A DNA stretch of 64,000 nucleotides from Hydractinia symbiolongicarpus (lineage: Eukaryota > Cnidaria > Hydrozoa > Anthoathecata > Hydractiniidae): NCBI RefSeq assembly GCF_029227915.1, contig NC_079876.1, positions 38,795,828 through 38,859,827 on the forward strand, written 5' to 3'. Of the stretch, positions 36,981-48,700 are shown one piece after another; the stretch's first letter is position 1, and each line of letters opens with the position of its first letter. The notes under the pieces were generated by a model. It worked only from the letters and a program-made list of their open reading frames with translations. It was not told the origin of the DNA and made no database searches. The translations under genes and the position numbers were made by a program.

Positions 36981-39900
36981 TGGTGAAAAAATAAATTAAA
37001 AAATCGTTCGGGAAATGAGTTTACTCCCTGGGTACTTTTTTGTATACTTTTGACTATACGGGCCGAGTCCGGGGTTTACGGGAAAAGGCGGGTTTTCGTT
37101 TGCCGGCGAATAAACTTCTTTTATTCAGCGTCTCATCAAAAATGTCGTCTCATGCGTTGTAGTGGTGAAAAAATAATTTAAAAAATCGTTCGGAAAATGA
37201 GTTTACTTCCTGGGTAATTTCTTTGTATACTTTTGACTATACGGGCCGAGTCCGTGGTTTACGGGAAATGGCGGGTTTTCGTTTGCCGGTGATAAAACTT
37301 CTTTTATTCAGCGTCTCATCAAAAATGAAAACATTTTTAAAAACTATAAGTCTCATGCGTTTTAGTGGTGACAAAATATTTTAAAAAATCGTTCGGGAAA
37401 TGAGTTTACTCCCCGGGTACTTTCTTTGTATACTTTTGACTATACGGGCCGAGTCTGGGATTTACGGGAAATCGAAGGTTTTTGTTTGCCGGCGATTAAA
37501 CTTCTTTTATTTAGCGTCTCATCAAAAATGAAAACATTTTTGAAAACTACAAATCTCATGCGTTTTAGTAGTGAAAACAAAATTTAAAAAATCGTTCGGG
37601 AAATGAGTTTACTCCCTGGGTACTTTCTTTGTATACTTTTGAATATACGGGCCAAGCCCGGGATTTACGGGAAATCGCGGTTTTTCGTTTGCCGGCGATT
37701 AAACTTCTTTTATTCAGCGTCTCATCAAAAATGAAAACATTTTTGAAAACTACAAGTCTCATGCGTTTTAGTGGTGAAAAAAAAATTTAAAAAATCGTTC
37801 GGGAAATGAGCTTACTTCCTGGGTACTTTCTTTGTATACATTCGACTATACGGACCGAGTCTGGGATTTACGGGAAATCGCAGGTTTTCGTTTGCCGGCG
37901 ATTAAACTTCTTTTATTTGGGCGTCTCATCAAAAATAAAAACATTTTTGAAAACTACAAGTCTCAAGCGTTTTAGTGGTGAAAAGATAATTTAAAAATTG
38001 TTTTGGAAATGAGTTTACTCACAGGGTACTTTCCTTGTATACTTTTGACTATACGGGCCGAGTCCGGGATTTACGGGAAATCGCGGGTTTTCGTTTGCCG
38101 GCGATTAACCTTCTTTTATTCAGCGTCTCATCAAAAATGAAAACATTTTTAAAAACTACAAGTCTCATGGGCTTTAGTGGTAAAATAATAATTTAAAAAT
38201 CGTTTGGGAAATGAGTTTACTCCATGGGTACTTTCTTTGTATACTTTTGACTATACGGGCCGAGTCCGGGATTTTCAGGAAATCGCAGGTTTTCGTTTGC
38301 CGGCGATTAAACTTCTTTTATTCAGCGTCTCATCAAAAATGAAAACATTTTTGAAAACTACAAGTCTCATGCGTTTTAGTGGTGAAAAAATAATTTAAAA
38401 AATCGTTCGGGAAATGAGTTTACACCCTGGGTACTCTCTTTGTATACTTTTGACTAGACGGGCCGAGTCCGGGATTTACGGGAAATCGCAAGTTTTCATT
38501 TGCCGGTGATTAAACTTCTTTTATTCAGCGTCTTATCAAAAATGAAAACATTTTTGAAAACTACAATTCTCATGCGTTTTAGTGGTGAAAAAATAATTTA
38601 AAAATTCGTTAGGGAAATGAGTTTACTCACTGGGTACTTTCCTTGTATACTTTTGACTATACGGGCCGAGACCGGGATTTACGGGAAATTGCGGGTTTTC
38701 GTTTGCCGGCGATTAAACTTCTTTTATTCAGCGTCTCATCAAAAATGAAAACATTTTTAAAAACTACAAGTCTCATGGGCTTTAGTGGTGAAAAAATAAA
38801 TTAAAAAATCGTTCGGGAAATGAGTTTACTCCCTGGGTACTTTTTTGTATACTTTTGACTATACGGGCCGAGTCCGGGGTTTACGGGAAAAGGCGGGTTT
38901 TCGTTTGCCGGCGATTAAACTTCTTTTATTCAGCGTCTCATCAAAAATGTCGTCTCATGCGTTGTAGTGGTGAAAAAATAATTTAAAAAATCGTTCGGAA
39001 AATGAGTTTACTTCCTGGGTAATTTCTTTGTATACTTTTGACTATACGGGCCGAGTCCGTGGTTTACGGGAAATGGCGGGTTTTCGTTTGCCGGTGATAA
39101 AACTTCTTTTATTCAGCGTCTCATCAAAAATGAAAACATTTTTAAAAACTATAAGTCTCATGCGTTTTAGTGGTGACAAAATATTTTAAAAAATCGTTCG
39201 GGAAATGAGTTTACTCCCCGGGTACTTTCTTTGTATACTTTTGACTATACGGGCCGAGTCTGGGATTTACGGGAAATCGAAGGTTTTTGTTTGCCGGCGA
39301 TTAAACTTCTTTTATTCAGCGTCTCATCAAAAATGAAAACATTTTTGAAAACTACAAATCTCATGCGTTTTAGTAGTGAAAACAAAATTTAAAAAATCGT
39401 TCGGGAAATGAGTTTACTCCCTGGGTACTTTCTTTGTATACTTTTGAATATACGGGCCAAGCCCGGGATTTACGGGAAATCGCGGTTTTTCGTTTGCCGG
39501 CGATTAAACTTCTTTTATTCAGCGTCTCATCAAAAATGAAAACATTTTTGAAAACTACAAGTCTCATGCGTTTTAGTGGTGAAAAAAAAATTTAAAAAAT
39601 CGTTCGGGAAATGAGCTTACTTCCTGGGTACTTTCTTTGTATACATTCGACTATACGGACCGAGTCTGGGATTTACGGGAAATCGCAGGTTTTCGTTTGC
39701 CGGCGATTAAACTTCTTTTATTTGGGCGTCTCATCAAAAATAAAAACATTTTTGAAAACTACAAGTCTCAAGCGTTTTAGTGGTGAAAAGATAATTTAAA
39801 AATTGTTTTGGAAATGAGTTTACTCACAGGGTACTTTCCTTGTATACTTTTGACTATACGGGCCGAGTCCGGGATTTACGGGAAATCGCGGGTTTTCGTT

Positions 39901-40590
39901 TGCCGGCGATTAACCTTCTTTTATTCAGCGTCTCATCAAAAATGAAAACATTTTTAAAAACTACAAGTCTCATGGGCTTTAGTGGTAAAATAATAATTTA
40001 AAAATCGTTTGGGAAATGAGTTTACTCCATGGGTACTTTCTTTGTATACTTTTGACTATACGGGCCGAGTCCGGGATTTTCAGGAAATCGCAGGTTTTCG
40101 TTTGCCGGCGATTAAACTTCTTTTATTCAGCGTCTCATAAAAAATGAAAACATTTTTGAAAACTACAAGTCCCATGCGTTTTAGTGGTGAAAAAATAATT
40201 TAAAAAATCGTTCGGGAAATGAGTTTACACCCTGGGTACTCTCTTTGTATACTTTTGACTAGACGGGCCGAGTCCGGGATTTACGGGAAATCGCAAGTTT
40301 TCATTTGCCGGTGATTAAACTTCTTTTATTCAGCGTCTTATCAAAAATGAAAACATTTTTGAAAACTACAATTCTCATGCGTTTTAGTGGTGAAAAAATA
40401 ATTTAAAAATTCGTTAGGGAAATGAGTTTACTCACTGGGTACTTTCCTTGTATACTTTTGACTATACGGGCCGAGACCGGGATTTACGGGAAATTGCGGG
40501 TTTTCGTTTGCCGGCGATTAAACTTTTTTTATTCAGCGTCTCATCAAAAATGAAAACATTTTTGAAAACTACAAGTCTCATGCGTTTTAG
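36980..40590 (+). repeat. Nine-monomer HOR, period 1,805 bp, 2 copies
   Basis: Copies are about 36,980-38,784 and 38,785-40,590. Matches at a 1,805-bp shift include the unusual deletion AAAAATGTCGTCTCATG (37,139 and 38,944), GGTGACAAAATATTTT, TTTTGAATATACGG, CATTCGACTATACGGACC, the TTTATTTGGGCG monomer (near 37,913 and 39,718), GATTTTCAGGAAATCG, GACTAGACGGG, and ACTACAATTCTCATG (38,570 and 40,375). The unit joins domain-C monomers at its left end to domain-B monomers at its right, so it duplicates a C/B boundary. Few substitutions separate the copies. Confidence 0.9.
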
Positions 40591-41180
40591 TGGTGAAAAA
40601 AAAATTTAAAAAATCGTTCGGGAAATGAGCTTACTTCCTGGGTACTTTCTTTGTATACATTCGACTATACGGACCGAGTCCGGGAGTTACGGGAAATCGC
40701 ATGTTTTCGTTTGCCGGCGATTAAACTTCTTTTATTTGGGCGTCTCATCAAAAATAAAAACATTTTTGAAAACTACAAGTCTCAACGTTTTAGTGGTGAA
40801 AAGATAATTTAAAAATCGTTCGGGAAATGAGCTTACTTCCTGGGTACTTTCTTTGTATACATTCGACTATACGGACCGAGTCCGGGATTTACGGGAAATC
40901 GCGGGTTTTCGTTTGCCGGCGATTAAACTTCTTTTATTCAGCGTCTCATCAAAAATAAAAACATTTTTGAAAACTACAAGTCTCAACGTTTTAGTGGTGA
41001 AAAGATAATTTAAAAATTGTTTTGGAAATGAGTTTACTCACAGGGTACTTTCCTTGTATACTTTTGACTATACGGGCCGAGTCCGGGATTTACGGGAAAT
41101 CGCGGGTTTTCGTTTGCCGGCGATTAAACTTCTTTTATTCAGCGTCTCATCAAAAATGAAAACATTTTTAAAAACTACAA
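40590..41180 (+). repeat. Monomers between the nonamer and the trimer array (CTCAACG lineage)
   Basis: About three monomers. Two adjacent ones begin GAGCTTACTTCC with ATTCGACTATACGGACC, and both carry the one-base deletion CTCAACGTTTTAG (near 40,781 and 40,982) in place of CTCAAGCGTTTTAG. The same deletion marks monomers near 45,041, 47,069, 49,708 and 54,784, so these belong to one lineage. No gene is present. Confidence 0.7.
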
Positions 41181-43005
41181 GTGTCATGGGCTTTAGTGGT
41201 GAAGTAATAATTTAAAAAATCGTTCGGGAAATGAGTTTACAACCTGGGTACTTTCTTTGTATACTTTTGACTATACGGGCCGAGTCCGGGCTTTACGGGA
41301 AATCGCAGGTTTTCGTTTGGCGGCGATTAAACTTCTTTTATTCAGCGTCTCATCAAAAATGAAAACATTTTTAAAAACTACAAGTCTCATGCGTTTTAGT
41401 GGTGAAAAGATAATTTAAAAAATCGTTTAGGAAATGAGTTTACTCACAGGGTACTTTCTTTGTATACATTCGACTATACGGGCCATGCCCGGGATTTACG
41501 GGAAATCGCGGGTTTTCGTTTGCCGGCGATTAAACCACTTTCATTAAGCGTCTCATCAAAAATGACAACATTTCTGAAAACTACAAGTCTCATGCGTTTT
41601 AGTGGTGAAAAAATAATTTAAAAAATCGTTCGGGAAATGAGTTTACTCCCTGGGTACTTTCTTTGTATACTTTTGACTATACGGGCCGAGTCCGGGATTT
41701 ACCAGAAGTCGCGGTTTTTCGTTTGCCGGCGATTAAACTTCTTTTATTCAGCGTCTCATCAAAAATGAAAACATTTTTAAAAACTACAAGTGTCATGGGC
41801 TTTAGTGGTGAAATAATAATTTAAAAAATCGTTCGGGAAATGAGTTTACAACCTGGGTACTTTCTTTGTATACTTTTGACTATACGGGCCGAGTCCGGGC
41901 TTTACGGGAAATCGCAGGTTTTCGTTTGGCAGCGATTAAACTTCTTTTATTCAGCGTCTCATCAAAAATGAAAACATTTTTAAAAACTACAAGTCTCATG
42001 CGTTTTAGTGGTGAAAAGATAATTTAAAAAATCGTTTAGGAAATGAGTTTACTCACAGGGTACTTTCTTTGTATACATTCGACTATACGGGCCATGCCCG
42101 GGATTTACGGGAAATCGCGGGTTTTCGTTTGCCGGCGATTAAACCACTTTCATTAAGCGTCTCATCAAAAATGAAAACATTTCTGAAAACTACAAGTCTC
42201 ATGCGTTTTAGTGGTGAAAAAATAATTTAAAAAATCGTTCGAGAAATGAGTTTACTCCCTGGGTACTTTCTTTGTATACTTTTGACTATACGGGCCGAGT
42301 CCGGGATTTACGGGAAATCGCTGGTTTTCGTTTGCCGGCGATTAAACTTCTTTTATTCAGCGTCTCATCAAAAATGAAAACATTTTTAAAAACTACAAGT
42401 GTCATGGGCTTTAGTGGTGAAATAATAATTTAAAAAATCGTTCGGGAAATGAGTTTACAACCTGGGTACTTTCTTTGTATACTTTTGACTATACGGGCCG
42501 AGTCCGGGCTTTATGGGAAATCGCAGGTTTTCGTTTGGCGGTGATTAAACTTCTTTCATTCAGCGTCTCATCAAAAATGAAAACATTTTTAAAAACTACA
42601 AGTCTCATGCGTTTTAGTGGTGAAAAGATAATTTAAAAAATCGTTTAGGAAATGAGTTTACTCACAGGGTACTTTCTTTGTATACATTCGACTATACGGG
42701 CCATGCCCGGGATTTACGGGAAATCGTGGGTTTTCGTTTGCCGGCGATTAAACCACTTTCATTAAGCGTCTCATCAAAAATGAAAACATTTCTGAAAACT
42801 ACAAGTCTCATGCGTTTTAGTGGTGAAAAAATAATTTAAAAAATCGTTCGAGAAATGAGTTTACTCCCTGGGTACTTTCTTTGTATACTTTTGACTATAC
42901 GGGCCGAGTCCGGGATTTACGGGAAATCGCTGGTTTTCGTTTGCCGGCGATTAAACTTCTTTTATTCAGCGTCTCATCAAAAATGAAAACATTTTTAAAA
43001 ACTAC
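41180..43005 (+). repeat. Trimer HOR, period 609 bp, 3 copies
   Basis: AAGTGTCATGGGC recurs at about 41,179, 41,788 and 42,397. The trimer is GTTTACAACCTGGG with GGGCTTTA and CGTTTGGC; then TCGTTTAGGAAATGAG with ACTCACAGGG, GGCCATGCCCGGG and AAACCACTTTCATTAAGCG; then a CTCCCTGGG monomer. The copies differ by isolated bases (GGCAGCGATT, GGCGGTGATT, CGTGGGTTTTC). The array ends near 43,005, where AAGTCTCATGGGC replaces AAGTGTCATGGGC. Confidence 0.9.
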
Positions 43006-44075
43006 AAGTCTCATGGGCTTTAGTGGTGAAATAATAATTTAAAAAATCGTTTGGGAAATTAGTTTACTCCCTGGGTACTTTCTTTGTATACTTTTGACTA
43101 TACGGGCCGAGTCCGGGATTTACGGGAAATCGCATGTTTTCGTTTGCCGGCGATTAAACTTCTTTTATTCAGCGTCTCATCGAAAATGAAAACATTTTTG
43201 AAAACTACAAGTCTCACACGTTTTAGTGGTGAAAATATAAATCTAAAAATCGTTCGGGAAATGAGTTTACTCCCTGGGTACTATCTTTGTATACTTTTGA
43301 TTATACGGGCCAAGCCCGGGATTTACGGGAAATCTCGGGTTATCGTTTGCCGGCGATTAAACTTCTTTTATTCAGCGTCTCATCAGAAATGAAAACATTT
43401 TTAAAAACTACAAGTCTCATGCGTTTTAGTGGTGAAAAAATAATTTAAAAAATCGTTCGGGAAATGAGTTTACTCCCTGGGTACTTTCTTTGTATACTTT
43501 TGATTATACGGACCGAGTCCGGGGTTTACGGGAAATAACGAGTTTTCGTGTGCCGGCGATTAAACTTCTTTTATTCAGCGTCTCATCAAAAATGAAAACA
43601 TTTTTGAAAACTACAAGTCTCATGCGTTTTAGTGGTGAAAAGATAATTTAAAAAATCGTTTTGGAAATGAGTTTACTCACAGGGTACTTTCTTTGTATAC
43701 ATTTGACTATACGGGCCAAGCCCGGGATTTACGGGAAATCGCGGGTTTTCGTTTGCCGGCGATTAAACTTCTTTTATTCAGCGTCTCATCAAAAATGAAA
43801 ACATTTTTGAAAACTACAAGTCTGATGCGTTTTAGTGGTGAAAAAATAATTTAAGAAATCGTTCGGGAAATGAGTTTACTCCCAGGGTACTTTCTTTGTA
43901 TACTTTTGAATATACGGGCCAAGCCCGGGATTTACGGGAAATCGCGGTTTTTCGTTTGCCGGCGATTAAACTTCTTTTATTCAGCGTCTCATCAAAAATG
44001 AAAACATTTTTGAAAACTACAAGTCTCATGCGTTTTAGTGGTGAAAAAAAAATTTAAAAAATCGTTCGGGAAATG
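43005..44075 (+). repeat. Mixed monomers leading into the 13-mer region
   Basis: About five monomers without a repeated order. Features include AATATAAATCTAAAAATCG near 43,235 (which extends an open frame across two monomers), GATTATACGG near 43,503, GGGAAATAACGAG near 43,532, and the GAATATACGGGCC monomer near 43,910. No gene is present. Confidence 0.6.
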
Positions 44076-45690
44076 AGCTTACTTCCTGGGTACTTTCTTT
44101 GTATACATTCGATTATACGGACCGAGTCCGGGATTTACGGGAAATCGCAGGTTTTCGTTTGCCGGCGATTAAACTTCTTTTATTTGGGCGTCTCATCAAA
44201 AATAAAATCATTTTTGAAAACTACAAGTCTCAAGCGTTTTAGTGGTGAAATGATAATTTAAAAATTGTTTTGGAAATGAGTTTACTCACAGGGCACTTTC
44301 CTTGTATACTTTTGACTATACGGGCCGAGTCCGGGATTTACGGGAAATCGCGGGTTTTCGTTTGCCAGCGATTAAACTTCTTTTATTCAGCGTCTCATCA
44401 AAAATGAAAACATTTTTAAAAACTACAAGTCTCATGGGCTTTAGTGGTAAAATAATAATTTCAAAATCGTTTGGGAAATGAGTTTACTCCATGGGTACTT
44501 TCTTTGTATACTTTTGACTATACGGGCCGAGTCCGGGATTTTCAGGAAATCGCAGGTTTTCGTTTGCCGGCGATTAAACTTCTTTTATTCAGCGTCTCAT
44601 CAAAAATGAAAACATTTTTAAAAACTACAAGTCTCATGGGCTTTAGTGGTGAAATAATAATTTAAAAAATCGTTTGGGAAATGAGTTTACTCCCTGGGTA
44701 CTTTCTTTTTATACTTTTGACTATACGGGCCGAGTACGGGATTTACGGGAAATCGCAGGTTTTCGTTTGCCGGCGATTAAACTTCTTTTATTCAGCGTCT
44801 CATCAAAAATGAAAACATTTTTGAAAACTACAAGTCTCATGCGTTTTAGTGGTGAAAAAAAAATTTAAAAAATCGTTCGGGAAATGAGCTTACTTCCTGG
44901 GTACTTTCTTTGTATACATTCGACTATACGGACCGAGTCCGGGATTTACGGGAAATCGCATGTTTTCGTTTGCCGGCGATTAAACTTCTTTTATTTGGGC
45001 GTCTCATCAAAAATAAAAACATTTTTGAAAACTACAAAACTCAACGTTTTAGTGGTGAAAAGATAATTTAAAAATTGTTTTGGAAATGAGTTTACTCACA
45101 GGGTACTTTCCTTGTATACTTTTGACTATACGGGCCGAGTCCGGGATTTACGGGAAATCGCGGGTTTTCGTTTGCCGGCGATTAAACTTCTTTTATTCAG
45201 CGTCTCATCAAAACTGAAAACATTTTTAAAAACTACAAGTCTCATGGGCTTTAGTGGTGAAATAATAATTTAAAAAATCGTTTGGGAAATGAGTTTACTC
45301 CATGGGTACTTTCTTTGTATACTTTTGACTATACGGGCCGAGTCCGGGATTTACAGGAATTCGCAGGTTTTCGTTTGCCGGCGATTAAACTTCTTTTATT
45401 CAGCGTCTCATCAAAAATGAAAACATTTTTGAAAACTACAAGTCTCATGCGTTTTAGTGGTGAAAAAATAATTTAAACATTCGTTAGGGAAATGAGTTTA
45501 CTCACTGGGTACTTTCCTTGTATACTTTTGACTATACGGGCCGAGACCGGGATTTACGGGAAATTGCGGGTTTTCGTTTGCCGGCGATTAAACTTCTTTT
45601 ATTCAGCGTCTCATCAAAAATGAAAACATTTTTAAAAACTACAAGTCTCATGGGCTTTAGTGGTGAAATAATAATTTAAAAAATCGTTTG
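44075..45690 (+). repeat. Eight-monomer short form of the 13-monomer HOR
   Basis: Monomers start near 44,073, 44,276, 44,471, 44,674, 44,884, 45,080, 45,282 and 45,485. They match the 2,639-bp unit that follows, first at a 1,622-bp shift (44,471 to 46,093), then at 2,028 bp (44,674 to 46,702; 44,884 to 46,912; 45,282 to 47,310). The change of shift means that two monomers (GACTAGACGGG and CGTTAGGG types, 46,298-46,700) are missing here. Three more (equivalents of 47,716, 47,926 and 48,124) are missing at the right end. TAAAATCATTTTTG (near 44,200, 45,825 and 48,464) is a shared private mark. Confidence 0.82.
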
Positions 45691-45769
45691 GGAAATGAGT
45701 TTACTCCCTGGGTACTTTCTTTGTATACTTTTGACTATACGGGCCGAGTCCGGGATTTACGGGAAATCG

Positions 45770-48700
45770 CAGGTTTTCGTTTGCCGGCGATTAAACTTCT
45801 TTTATTTGGGCGTCTCATCAAAAATAAAATCATTTTTGAAAACTACAAGTCTCAAGCGTTTTAGTGGTGAAAAGATAATTTAAAAATTGTTTTGGAAATG
45901 AGTTTACTCACAGGGCACTTTCCTTGTATACTTTTGACTATACGGGCCGAGTCCGGGATTTACGGGAAATCGCGGGTTTTCGTTTGCCAGCGATTAAACT
46001 TCTTTTATTCAGCGTCTCATCAAAAATGAAAACATTTTTAAAAACTACAAGTCTCATGGGCTTTAGTGGTAAAATAATAATTTAAAAATCGTTTGGGAAA
46101 TGAGTTTACTCCATGGGTACTTTCTTTGTATACTTTTGACTATACGGGCCGAGTCCGGGATTTTCAGGAAATCGCAGGTTTTCGTTTGCCGGCGATTAAA
46201 CTTCTTTTATTCAGCGTCTCATCAAAAATGAAAACATTTTTGAAAACTAAAAGTCTCATGCGTTTTAGTGGTGAAAAAATAATTTAAAAAATTGTTCGAG
46301 AAATGAGTTTACACCCTGGGTACTCTCTTTGTATACTTTTGACTAGACGGGCCGAGTCCGGGATTTACGGGAAATCGCAAGTTTTCATTTGCCGGCGATT
46401 AAACTTCTTTTATTCAGCGTCTCATCAAAAATGAAAACATTTTTGAAAACTACAATTCTCATGCGTTTTAGTGGTGAAAAAATAATTTAAAAATTCGTTA
46501 GGGAAATGAGTTTACTCACTGGGTACTTTCCTTGTATACTTTTGACTATACGGGCCGAGACCGGGATTTACGGGAAATTGCGGGTTTTCGTTTGCCGGCG
46601 ATTAAACTTCTTTTATTCAGCGTCTCATCAAAAATGAAAACATTTTTAAAAACTACAAGTCTCATGGGCTTTAGTGGTGAAATAATAATTTAAAAAATCG
46701 TTTGGGAAATGAGTTTACTCCCTGGGTACTTTCTTTGTATACTTTTGACTATACGGGCCGAGTACGGGATTTACGGGAAATCGCAGGTTTTCGTTTGCCG
46801 GCGATTAAACTTCTTTTATTCAGCGTCTCATCAAAAATGAAAACATTTTTGAAAACTACAAGTCTCATGCGTTTTAGTGGTGAAAAAAAAATTTAAAAAA
46901 TCGTTCGGGAAATGAGCTTACTTCCTGGGTACTTTCTTTGTATACATTCGACTATACGGACCGAGTCCGGGATTTACGGGAAATCGCATGTTTTCGTTTG
47001 CCGGCGATTAAACTTCTTTTATTTGGGCGTCTCATCAAAAATAAAAACATTTTTGAAAACTACAAGTCTCAACGTTTTAGTGGTGAAAAGATAATTTAAA
47101 AATTGTTTTGGAAATGAGTTTACTCACAGGGTACTTTCCTTGTATACTTTTGACTATACGGGCCGAGTCCGGGATTTACGGGAAATCGCGGGTTTTCGTT
47201 TGTTGGCGATTAAACTTCTTTTATTCAGCGTCTCATCAAAACTGAAAACATTTTTAAAAACTACAAGTCTCATGGGCTTTAGTGGTGAAATAATAATTTA
47301 AAAAATCGTTTGGGAAATGAGTTTACTCCATGGGTACTTTCTTTGTATACTTTTGACTATACGGGCCGAGTCCGGGATTTACAGGAATTCGCAGGTTTTC
47401 GTTTGCCGGCGATTAAACTTCTTTTATTCAGCGTCTCATCAAAAATGAAAACATTTTTGAAAACTACAAGTCTCATGCGTTTTAGTGGTGAAAAAATAAT
47501 TTAAAAATTCGTTAGGGAAATGAGTTTACTCACTGGGTACTTTCCTTGTATACTTTTGACTATACGGGCCGAGACCGGGATTTACGGGAAATTGCGGGTT
47601 TTCGTTTGCCGGCGATTAAACTTCTTTTATTCAGCGTCTCATCAAAAATGAAAACATTTTTAAAAACTACAAGTCTCATGGGCTTTAGTGGTGAAATAAT
47701 AATTTAAAAAATCGTTTGGGAAATGAGTTTACTCCCTGGGTACTTTCTTTGTATACTTTTGACTATACGGGCCGAGTACGGGATTTACGGGAAATCGCAG
47801 GTTTTCGTTTGCCGGCGATTAAACTTCTTTTATTCAGCGTCTCATCAAAAATGAAAACATTTTTAAAAACTACAAGTCTCATGGGCTTTAGTGGTGAAAT
47901 AATAATTTAAAAAATCGTTTGGGAAATGAGTTTACTCCCTGGGTACTTTCTTTGTATACTTTTGACTATACGGGCCGAGTACGGGGTTTACGGGAAATGG
48001 CGGGTTTTCGTTTTCCGGCGATTAAACTTCTTTTATTTGGGCGTCTCATCAAAAATGAAAACATTTTTGAAAACTACAAGTCTCAAGCGTTTTAGTGGTG
48101 AAAAGATAATTTAAAAAATCGTTTTGGAAATGAGTTTACTCACAGGGTACTTTCCTTGTATACTTTTGACTATACGGGCCGAGTCCGGGATTTACGGGAA
48201 ATCGCGGCTTTTTGTTTGCCGGCGATTAAACTTCTTTTATTTGGGCGTCTCATCAAAAATGAAAACATTTTTGAAAACTACAAGTCTCATGCGTTTTAGT
48301 GGTGAAAAAATAATTTAAAAAATCGTTCGGGAAATGAGTTTACTTCCTGGGTACTTTCTTTGTATACTTTTGACTATACGGGTCGAGTCCGGGATTTACA
48401 GGAAATCGCAGGTTTTCGTTTGCCGGCGATTAAACTTCTTTTATTTGGGCGTCTCATCAAAAATAAAATCATTTTTGAAAACTACAAGTCTCAAGCGTTT
48501 TAGTGGTGAAAAGATAATTTAAAAATTGTTTTGGAAATGAGTTTACTCACAGGGCACTTTCCTTGTATACTTTTGACTATACGGGCCGAGTCCGGGATTT
48601 ACGGGAAATCGCGGGTTTTCGTTTGCCAGCGATTAAACTTCTTTTATTCAGCGTCTCATCAAAAATGAAAACATTTTTAAAAACTACAAGTCTCATGGGC

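Larger units (their letters stand above)
28400..37400 (+). repeat. Domain C: region with 192-bp short monomers
   Basis: Diagnostic variants are the short monomer (GAGTTTAAATCCCGGG then ACATTCTTTACTATACGG), GGGAATCGCGGG with GGCGTTTAAAC and CATGAGCTTT, AAACGAG with CTGGGAACTTTC and GGGATATCGC, TACTTTTTTGTATAC, and GGGAAAAGGCGGG. The TTTATTTGGGCG variant of domain B is absent. The monomers are arranged as a recurring block of about six types, described separately. No gene is present. Confidence 0.75.
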
